A stretch of DNA of 18,070 nt. Source: Phycisphaerales bacterium. Lineage in GTDB: Bacteria > Planctomycetota > Phycisphaerae > Phycisphaerales > UBA1924. The notes beneath the pieces were generated by a model. It worked only from the letters and a program-made list of their open reading frames with translations, was not told where the DNA came from and made no database searches. Both the position numbers and the translations under genes were made by a program. The stretch is taken from assembly GCA_016764015.1 (NCBI GenBank), contig JAESSR010000187.1, positions 1-18,070 on the forward strand, written 5' to 3'. Each line of letters starts with the position of its first letter. The first letter of the stretch is position 1. Positions 8,547 through 13,952 of the stretch are shown one piece after another.

Positions 8547-8742
8547 TTGAAACTCCACGAAGCTTTGGATCTGCTTGATTGTTCGGATCATGCGATGGCG
8601 GATGGATCACTTTACAAATCATCAGGATTGGCAATATCCCAACCATCGAAGCGGTCACCGCGCTTGCACGCGGCCCGGCACCTTCTTGAACGAAGCTCTC
8701 GAGCAGACTCCCGACGATCAATGACCATCCATCAACCATCAC
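8536..8742 (-). CDS. fliP: Displaced C-terminal part of FliP in the -1 frame (plus unusual tail)
   Basis: This 68-codon frame opens GTG ATG at 8742-8737, across the fliP stop (TTG TGA TGG). Its first residues, VDGWSLIVGSLLESF, are the well-conserved end of FliP proteins (compare VLVDGWQLLVGSLAQSF in enteric FliP), while the main fliP frame stops just before them at LPFKLMLL. One extra base between 8743 and 8742 would give LMLFVMVDGW, the canonical sequence. After ESF the frame continues for about 45 more residues with a hydrophobic run (ASMVGILPILMICKVI) and overlaps fliQ by 11 nt; standard FliP ends near ESF, so this tail is unusual. It could be a sequencing error, a real frameshift, or a separately translated fragment restarted at TGATG. 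Confidence 0.8.
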   Translation of the reverse strand: MMVDGWSLIVGSLLESFVQEGAGPRASAVTASMVGILPILMICKVIHPPSHDPNNQADPKLRGVSNGL

Positions 8743-9629
8743 AAGAGCATGAGCTTAAATGGAAGCGAGATCATCACAGGCGGCAACATCATCATGCTCA
8801 TCGAGATAAGTAAACTTGCGATCACCATATCAATCACGAGGAACGGCAAGTACACGCGGAACCCCATCAAGAACGCGACCTTGAGCTCTGAGAGCATGTA
8901 CGCCGGGATCAGCGAAGTCGTCGAGATGTCTGCACGGGTGATTGATTCTGGTTCTGAAGTATCGATCCCCTGATAGTTGAGGATCATGTACAGGCTCGAC
9001 CAGTTGTCTGTTGCTTCGATCTGATCGAACATGAAATCACGCATCGGATTCGATGCACGCTCCCAGAGTACATCCATATCACGGATATCGCCGTTTTGGT
9101 AGGGCACTACCGCGTCGGCCCAGATGCGATCAACGGTTGGTTTCATGACGAGCATGGTCATAAACAACGCCAAACCTGTCACAACCTGAGCTGGCGGGAG
9201 TGATTGGGTGCCCATCGCCTGGCGGAGCAACGCGAGCACCACCATGATGCGTACAAAGCTGGTCGTCATCAGCATGATCGACGGGACTAGAGCGATCACC
9301 GTCAACAACAGCATGATGTTGATAGCGACCGAAACCCCGCCTCGCTCATCGTTTGAAGCAGATGGTGAAGCCGGGTTTACGCCAGCCCCAAGATTGTTCG
9401 CTCCTTGGATCAACAGCCCCGCATCATTGAGCAGGTTCAGCGGGTTGAACTCATCAAGCGAGCCCGGCTGAAATGAACCTGGTCGAGCAGAGCCTGGATT
9501 CGCAGACAAAGGTTGGGTCACAACCGGTTGACTTGATGGCGGCACTGGCCCAAACCCTTGAGCGAACAGCTGATGACTCGAAATCATCAGCACCAAAGCA
9601 CACAAAATGGCACGGCTGGATTGAGTCAA
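8739..9629 (-). CDS. fliP: FliP, export gate core protein, apparently frameshifted before its C-terminus
   Basis: 296 residues in the main frame. It starts at TTG 9629, overlapping the fliO TGA (TTGA), with GGGAG eight bases upstream. Residues 1-23 are a signal peptide (ALVLMISSHQLFA|Q). Residues 24-98 form a Pro/Ser/Asn-rich periplasmic stretch, longer than usual. The core follows: FVRIMVVLALLRQAMGTQSL (125-144), ELKVAFLMGFRVYLPFLVID (248-267) and SMSMMMLPPVMISLPFKLML (276-295). FliP forms a pentamer at the heart of the export channel. The frame ends LMLL-TGA instead of LMLFV.VDGW; the missing C-terminus lies in the -1 frame at 8536-8742. Family assignment is certain; the integrity of the gene is not. 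Confidence 0.95.
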   Translation of the reverse strand: MTQSSRAILCALVLMISSHQLFAQGFGPVPPSSQPVVTQPLSANPGSARPGSFQPGSLDEFNPLNLLNDAGLLIQGANNLGAGVNPASPSASNDERGGVSVAINIMLLLTVIALVPSIMLMTTSFVRIMVVLALLRQAMGTQSLPPAQVVTGLALFMTMLVMKPTVDRIWADAVVPYQNGDIRDMDVLWERASNPMRDFMFDQIEATDNWSSLYMILNYQGIDTSEPESITRADISTTSLIPAYMLSELKVAFLMGFRVYLPFLVIDMVIASLLISMSMMMLPPVMISLPFKLMLL

Positions 9630-10600
9630 TGCTGCTGCTCCCGTCGCATCGATGCGAGTCGTTTACGGAGCACGCCGGCAGCCGCACGGGAATCTTGCCC
9701 GGATGACCACAGCTCTGCACGGTCACCTTCATCGGTCGTGATTGTCCGCACAGGTTGTGTTCGCTGAGTTGGGAAACGGACTGGATTGACCTCCGAATAT
9801 CCGATTTCTGTCTGACGAAGGTGATCGTCGGTCAAGTCGTCGGCTTCACGCAAAGTCTGCTCGAAGGATTGAGCGATCGAGTTGCCCTCTGCGCTGCGTG
9901 ACTTGAGCAGGATCGATGCGATGTCTTCTGGATCTGTGAGCTCGCACAAAACTTCCATCGAGGCTGATTTACCGCCCTTGCCCTTGCTTGAAGCCCCATG
10001 AGAAAGCAGCAAGACTCGGCGATCGAACTTGAGCACCACGAGCGTCATGCCTTTGGAGACTGGGTAGCGGCCTATGACTTCGATGATTCCCGAAGGGGCA
10101 CTCCCGCCTGCGCCCAGTTGCCCAGCGAGCCCGCCTTGTGATCGAGCCAGACGCTTGTAGACTTGCCCGAGCCCGAGGATCAACAGCAGCACACCCCCGA
10201 GAGCAACGATGGTCTGGAGATAGCCTTGATCGACAAATGCAAATCCTTCGTCAGATTCTGAAGCTCCGATGAGGGTTGTCCGTGTCGCTGGCTGACCGAT
10301 CGGCTTTGAGCCGAGCCCGGTATGTGTATCACGCGCAAGACCAGTCGAGCCAATGCCCGGTTCCACTGCAGAATCGGATGATGCCCCGGCAGCGTTTGCG
10401 ATGAGGATATCGTCGATGGCACTGCGGATCGAAGCGCTGTTCGACGGCGACTGACCTGCTTGAGCCTGCTGTGATTGGGGGACGAGCCTTTGTGGAATCT
10501 CGCTCGGGCTCGGGCCAACCTGCGCATTGACACATGATGCGATCGAGCCGATGACTACGAGCTGTATGAGCCGAAGGGCTCTCTTTTTTTTGATCTGCAT
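9626..10600 (-). CDS. fliO: FliO, flagellar export gate assembly protein, with signal peptide and long tails
   Basis: 324 residues. ATG 10600 has AAGGA seven bases upstream. The N-terminus (KKKR, then IQLVVIGSIASCVNA) looks like a signal peptide; IASC at 20-23 also fits a lipobox. A single membrane helix at about 128-146 (LQTIVALGGVLLLILGLGQVY) is followed by the FliO domain: IIEVIGRYPVSKGMTLVVLK (172-191) and RRVLLLSHG (194-202). FliO helps the FliP ring assemble and is often absent or divergent. At 324 residues it is much longer than enteric FliO (about 120); the extra length is the low-complexity periplasmic part (27-125) and a polar C-terminal tail. Position just before fliP agrees with the call. 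Confidence 0.88.
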   Translation of the reverse strand: MQIKKKRALRLIQLVVIGSIASCVNAQVGPSPSEIPQRLVPQSQQAQAGQSPSNSASIRSAIDDILIANAAGASSDSAVEPGIGSTGLARDTHTGLGSKPIGQPATRTTLIGASESDEGFAFVDQGYLQTIVALGGVLLLILGLGQVYKRLARSQGGLAGQLGAGGSAPSGIIEVIGRYPVSKGMTLVVLKFDRRVLLLSHGASSKGKGGKSASMEVLCELTDPEDIASILLKSRSAEGNSIAQSFEQTLREADDLTDDHLRQTEIGYSEVNPVRFPTQRTQPVRTITTDEGDRAELWSSGQDSRAAAGVLRKRLASMRREQQH

Positions 10601-10622
10601 ATCGCCATCCTTGGCTGGTTGC

Positions 10623-10641
10623 TAGACGGATCCTCCGTCTA
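10623..10641 (-). promoter_or_regulatory. Perfect 8-bp hairpin in the fliN-fliO gap
   Basis: On the minus strand TAGACGGA, a 3-nt loop GGA, then TCCGTCTA form a perfect inverted repeat in the 75-bp spacer, about 23 bases before the fliO ATG and a dozen bases before its ribosome site. No run of T follows, so it is not a standard intrinsic terminator. An mRNA processing or stability element is one possibility. No partner sequence is seen elsewhere in the window. Confidence 0.45.
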
Positions 10642-10675
10642 TTGTGGCAGAGCGTATCGACCGCTTGCTGATTCG

Positions 10676-11311
10676 TCAATCTTCGTTCGCGCTGATATCG
10701 ATGATTTCACTGATACGAACACAAAAGAGATCATTGAGCACGAGCACTTCGCCTCTGGCAACTTTGCGATCGTTGACAAAGACATCCACCGGGTCACCAG
10801 CGAGTTTGTCGAGCTCAACGACAGCGCCATCGCTGAGCTTGAGCACATCCTCGACATACATCGTGGCCCTACCGAGTTCGATACGAACATCCATCTGTAC
10901 ATCAGAGAGGAGTTCCATTCCTTCTTTGGGCACCGATGGAGAATCGTCAGCAAAGACGGGCGATTCGAACGGCTGAGCATTATCAGTAGGCTGGGCTGGG
11001 GCAACGGAATCAGCGACACCCTGCACCTGATTGATCGCCGCCATGGCAGCAGCGAGTGTTTCAGCCTCTTCGGGGGTCATCTCAGGCTCTTCTTCGGCTT
11101 TGGTCTCACCGCCCTCAACCTGATTGATCGCGGCCATCGCGGCAGCGAGGGTCTCGGCCTCTTCGGGGGTCATATCAGCGTCTTCGCCGACGATATCAGC
11201 CGCATTCACTTGCTCACCATCGGGTTGCGCATTTTCATTTTGCGCATCCTCTGATTGAGACTCGGGCTGATCTTCTTCGGGCGTTGCGTTGTTTTCAATA
11301 TCATCAGACAT
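10676..11311 (-). CDS. fliN: FliN, C-ring (switch) protein with duplicated N-terminal peptide
   Basis: 211 residues, against about 135 for enteric FliN. The C-terminal SpoA/FliN domain spans about 131-207: LLSDVQMDVRIELGRATMYV, then VVELDKLAGDPVDVFVNDRK and ARGEVLVLNDLFCVRISEII, all standard. The first 130 residues are acidic and low in complexity, with two identical 19-residue copies of MTPEEAETLAAAMAAINQV at 47-65 and 78-96. FliN forms the lower C-ring that binds FliH/FliI and, with FliM, switches rotation. No fliM gene lies between fliL and fliN, where it is common. The ATG at 11311 has only a weak GGA upstream; the 155-bp gap before it holds a sigma-28-like -10 and inverted repeats. Confidence 0.94.
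   Translation of the reverse strand: MSDDIENNATPEEDQPESQSEDAQNENAQPDGEQVNAADIVGEDADMTPEEAETLAAAMAAINQVEGGETKAEEEPEMTPEEAETLAAAMAAINQVQGVADSVAPAQPTDNAQPFESPVFADDSPSVPKEGMELLSDVQMDVRIELGRATMYVEDVLKLSDGAVVELDKLAGDPVDVFVNDRKVARGEVLVLNDLFCVRISEIIDISANED
11024..11173 (-). repeat. Tandem 57-bp coding repeat inside fliN (copies 11024-11080 and 11117-11173)
   Basis: The two copies encode the same 19 residues, 31 codons apart. Aligned codon by codon, they differ at 7 bases, every one at a third codon position, with no amino-acid change. The region between them (EGGETKAEEEPE) is not repeated. This shows an old duplication kept under selection for its peptide. Confidence 0.9.
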
Positions 11312-11368
11312 GCGGGGATTCCATTGTCAACCGGCGCACAGCAACCACACCGATCGCTGACAGAATGG

Positions 11369-11376
11369 TTATCGGC
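11369..11376 (-). promoter_or_regulatory. Possible sigma-28 -10 element upstream of fliN
   Basis: The minus strand reads GCCGATAA, an exact match to the sigma-28 -10 consensus, in the fliL-fliN gap and about 58 bases before the fliN ATG. At the standard 11-base spacing the -35 would be GACATTGC, a poor match to TAAAGTTT (3 of 8). The promoter is therefore only half convincing. Confidence 0.35.
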
Positions 11377-11400
11377 CCGGGGTCATCGCAATGTCCAACT

Positions 11401-11437
11401 TTTGCGCGTACCGCGCACATGTTTCTTCATGCGCAAA
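11401..11437 (-). promoter_or_regulatory. Overlapping inverted repeats downstream of fliL
   Basis: TTTGCGC (11401-11407) pairs with GCGCAAA (11431-11437). Inside it, GCGCG-TAC-CGCGC (11404-11416) makes a second, tighter stem, and the two cannot form fully together. They lie about 30 bases after the fliL stop. There is no clear T-run after either, so a simple terminator is not shown. They could end, process or attenuate the motor transcript. Confidence 0.35.
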
Positions 11438-11466
11438 TTATGCTTCTTATTCGATGTTCCATCGGC

Positions 11467-12009
11467 TTATGCGTCGGCGGGGAAGCCCTTGCACTCGGGG
11501 ATAATCACGCGATCGATCCGTGGCAAGCCGTCGGCATCGAGCCCGAATATCTCGTTGAGATAAGTCGTGAGCTGGCGGGTGATTGTCTCGAGCCCGGGCT
11601 CGCGCAGATGACGATCTTGTGCCCTGCGGAATATAAGCGCCACTCCCTCTTTGATGGTCGCTGGATCACGCTCCATGATGGCGGTGATCTCATCGACATT
11701 CTTCTGTCGCACTCGCAGGAATATCTGGACGCGCCATTCCCAGACACGACCGGTCTGCATATTTTGGAATCGTTCTTCGACGAGCGGGAGCTCGACGGGC
11801 GCTTCTTCGCCGGTACCTTCGAGCCCTTCGAGCTCAGTCGCGTCGGCCATCTTTGGGCCGCCCATCGATGAAACGAGCAGGAAAACGCCAGCGCCTTCTG
11901 CAATCATCATCACAGCGACAATAATAATTACCTTGAGCTTGCCGCCGCCGGCTTTGGATTCATCTGAACCCTCTTCGGTTGCTTCTGCTTTGGTTTCTTC
12001 GTCAGCCAT
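11467..12009 (-). CDS. fliL: FliL, stator-associated inner membrane protein
   Basis: 180 residues. ATG 12009 has GAGGA six bases upstream. A short acidic cytoplasmic N-terminus (1-23) precedes one membrane helix (about 25-48, LKVIIIVAVMMIAEGAGVFLL). The periplasmic domain has the FliL pattern: RVQIFLRVRQKNVDEITAIMERDPATIKEGVALIFRR in two stretches (about 93-129), then LTTYLNEIFG near 147-156. FliL rings the MotA/MotB stator and affects torque. It lies 26 bp after motB, consistent with that partnership, and the next gene is fliN after a 155-bp gap. The sequence is divergent, as FliL often is, but length, topology and position agree. Confidence 0.88.
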   Translation of the reverse strand: MADEETKAEATEEGSDESKAGGGKLKVIIIVAVMMIAEGAGVFLLVSSMGGPKMADATELEGLEGTGEEAPVELPLVEERFQNMQTGRVWEWRVQIFLRVRQKNVDEITAIMERDPATIKEGVALIFRRAQDRHLREPGLETITRQLTTYLNEIFGLDADGLPRIDRVIIPECKGFPADA

Positions 12010-12035
12010 GGTTCATCCTCGCAGTGCTCAAAGCG

Positions 12036-12770
12036 TTAGCCGCCGGCGCCGGTAAAGTTCGGGTCTGGATGGGTCTGCCCAACCGTGCGCCCGGTTTGAT
12101 ATATCTGAACTCGGCGATTTGAATCCCCGTCTTGCCCGATCTCCATAGGTTCGGTGTTCCCCGCTGATTCAACCCGCAGAATCGTTGGATCCACCCCACC
12201 TTCAAGGACCAGATAATCTTTTACCGCCTGAGCTCTTCTATACGCCAGTTCATCGAATCCATATCCTGAGCGTTTCTCTTCGACGCCCCAAGCGTGCCCA
12301 ACGATCGGGCAGATGTACTTGAGCCCTCGGATCTTGGGTGCGATCTGCGTACGGATCAAATCTTGATCGCGTTTGGTGAGTTCGTAGCTTCCGGGCTCGA
12401 AAATAATCGAAGCACCGATCGCGTGGCGGGCACCCTCTTGGACAATACTGACCTGTGATTCTTTGCCTGGGACATTTGGATCAACATTCTCGTCGGTGCT
12501 TTTCTTATTGCCGTCTCGGCGAGCTCGCTCGTCGCGATCTGAGATCATGGAGTTATCAAGCCGTTCCATGATATGAGCGAGACCCATCCCCCCGCTTGCA
12601 CCCATTGCATCGTTAATCGATTCGATCACATCTTGATACTCGCGAGGCTTTTTGATCTCAGAGAAAGCCGCGAGCAAGATGAAGAAGCACAGCAGCAACG
12701 ACATCAGATCGCCGAATGTCAGTACCCATTCTGGGACTTCTGCTTTGGGTGCTTCTTTTTTCTTAGGCAT
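12036..12770 (-). CDS. motB: MotB, stator protein with peptidoglycan-binding OmpA domain
   Basis: 244 residues. ATG 12770 has AAGGAG eight bases upstream. The plug and helix region reads PEWVLTFGDLMSLLLCFFIL (13-32) and contains the proton- or ion-carrying aspartate as Asp21. The OmpA-like domain is at about 118-225, with the conserved FDELAYRRAQAVKDYL (172-187) and NRRVQI (218-223). MotB anchors the stator to the cell wall and couples ion flow to rotation with MotA. It follows motA by 38 bp. The ion used cannot be told from these residues alone. The C-terminus ends soon after the OmpA domain. Confidence 0.97.
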   Translation of the reverse strand: MPKKKEAPKAEVPEWVLTFGDLMSLLLCFFILLAAFSEIKKPREYQDVIESINDAMGASGGMGLAHIMERLDNSMISDRDERARRDGNKKSTDENVDPNVPGKESQVSIVQEGARHAIGASIIFEPGSYELTKRDQDLIRTQIAPKIRGLKYICPIVGHAWGVEEKRSGYGFDELAYRRAQAVKDYLVLEGGVDPTILRVESAGNTEPMEIGQDGDSNRRVQIYQTGRTVGQTHPDPNFTGAGG

Positions 12771-12808
12771 CGATGATTCTCCTTACCCCACTTGCCCGGC
12801 ACTCGACA

Positions 12809-13582
12809 TTATGCTGCTTCTGACGAAACGCCTGCCCGTTCAGATGGAGGTAGGTATGTCAACAACTTGCTCTCGACAACGCGTGGGTTGTCACCCGACT
12901 GGATTGACATGACACCCGCGATGATGACTGTTTTGAGCAGGATTTCCTGCTGATCGTTGGAATAGAGTTTGTCGGCGAGCGGGCCTGCGAACACATTGGC
13001 GATCACCGCACCGTAGAGTGTTGTAATCAGCGCGACAGCCATACTTGGGCCAATCGAAGCCGGATCATCCATTGAACCGAGCATGAAGATCAATCCCATG
13101 AGCGTGCCGATCATCCCGAATGCGGGTGCATACTTGGCGAACTGATCCAAGATCATTTTGCCGTTCATGTGGCGTTCCATGAGCCCTTCGAGTTCGGTCT
13201 CCATGATGACACGGATGAGTTCAGGGTCGGTGCCGTCTACAGCCATTTTGATTCCACGAACGACAAACTCTTCTTTCATATCACCGAGATGATTTTCGAG
13301 GCTCAAGATACCTTCGCGTCGAGCGATCTCGGCAAACTTGACAAGATCGGTGATGACCTCGCCGATGTCTGATGTGTCATTGAAAAAAGATTTAAGAACT
13401 ACGGTGTGAACCTTGAGAATTTTGGCGAGTGGAAATGCACAGATCACCGCGCCGGTTGCGCCGCCGAAGACTACAACAACCGAAGGGATGTTGATAAGCG
13501 CCGTAGGGTCTCCCCCGAGCACAATCGCAAGCGCAACCGAAAGTAGTGCGACAACAAGTCCAATGACAGTAGCTAGATCCAC
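12809..13582 (-). CDS. motA: MotA, stator ion-channel protein
   Basis: 257 residues. The start is GTG at 13582 with GGAGG seven bases upstream. The N-terminus MDLATVIGLVVALLSVALAI and four membrane helices (about 3-22, 33-52, 151-170, 180-200) fit MotA/PomA. The cytoplasmic loop contains ARREGILSLE (87-96), carrying the charged residues that contact FliG. The functionally important prolines are present in YAPAFGMIGT (Pro153) and GPLADKL (Pro201). The gene opens a motor sub-operon, motA-motB-fliL, preceded by a 140-bp gap with a sigma-28-like promoter and a hairpin. The call is very firm. Confidence 0.97.
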   Translation of the reverse strand: MDLATVIGLVVALLSVALAIVLGGDPTALINIPSVVVVFGGATGAVICAFPLAKILKVHTVVLKSFFNDTSDIGEVITDLVKFAEIARREGILSLENHLGDMKEEFVVRGIKMAVDGTDPELIRVIMETELEGLMERHMNGKMILDQFAKYAPAFGMIGTLMGLIFMLGSMDDPASIGPSMAVALITTLYGAVIANVFAGPLADKLYSNDQQEILLKTVIIAGVMSIQSGDNPRVVESKLLTYLPPSERAGVSSEAA

Positions 13583-13594
13583 CGCAAATCCTCC

Positions 13595-13628
13595 ATGTGT
13601 TGAATAAGCATCCGAGCAGCCAACACAT
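13595..13628 (-). promoter_or_regulatory. motA: Hairpin abutting the motA Shine-Dalgarno
   Basis: The minus strand has ATGTGTTG, an 18-nt loop, then CAACACAT, a perfect 8-bp stem. The next bases are the GGAGG ribosome site of motA (13590-13594). The predicted transcript start from the upstream sigma-28-like promoter falls at about 13629, so the mRNA would begin with this stem-loop. Such a 5' stem could stabilise the message or influence ribosome access. Confidence 0.5.
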
Positions 13629-13635
13629 ATTCCAG

Positions 13636-13663
13636 ATATCGTCGGTGCAGGGGATACTCTTTA
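13636..13663 (-). promoter_or_regulatory. Sigma-28-like promoter for motA-motB-fliL
   Basis: On the minus strand TAAAGAGT (13656-13663) and GACGATAT (13636-13643) match the sigma-28 consensus TAAAGTTT and GCCGATAA at 6 of 8 positions each. The spacer is 12 nt rather than 11. The elements lie in the only sizeable gap before motA, and motor genes are late-class sigma-28 targets in many bacteria. The sigma factor at the left of this window is the likely reader. Confidence 0.55.
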
Positions 13664-13722
13664 TCAACACCATTGGATTCGGTGGATTAGAGGGGTGTAA
13701 TTGAGATATTCGGACGCTGTTT

Positions 13723-13920
13723 CTACGCCGGGGCACACAATCGACGCAGGGATCGCTCAAACTCGATGACTCTTCTCACGAGTTCCTTGCTCGGCTCCTT
13801 CACCACGAGATGCTCGCCGGAGATCAATGTGATAATCGTGTCAGGACTTTCCTCGATCGTCCTGATCAGCTCAGCATTGAGCACGAACTCCTGCCCATTG
13901 AGTCTTGTCACCAATATCAT
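13723..13920 (-). CDS. flbD: FlbD/SwrD family small flagellar protein
   Basis: 65 residues. ATG 13920 has AAGGAG five bases upstream. The sequence MILVTRLNGQEFVLNAELI (1-19) followed by IEESPDTIITLISGEHLVVKE is the family hallmark (I.VTRLNG..F.LN..LIE.IE..PDT.I.L..G...VV.E). In Bacillus subtilis SwrD increases motor torque; elsewhere it is only known as a flagellar operon protein. The position directly between flgE and motA is the usual one. Length is normal. No membrane segment is seen. Confidence 0.93.
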   Translation of the reverse strand: MILVTRLNGQEFVLNAELIRTIEESPDTIITLISGEHLVVKEPSKELVRRVIEFERSLRRLCAPA

Positions 13921-13952
13921 CTTCGCTCCTTGACCTTGCTCATCTTGTCAAC

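Noticed and set aside
8547..8591. Longer fliQ start at 8591.
   Set aside because: It adds 15 residues not typical of FliQ; GTGGAG six bases before 8546 decides the shorter start.
8739..8745. Programmed -1 ribosomal frameshift at the fliP junction.
   Set aside because: The junction GCTCTTG does not have the X-XXY-YYZ form, and re-pairing after a slip would be poor. I keep the frameshift as an observation but not this mechanism as the preferred explanation.
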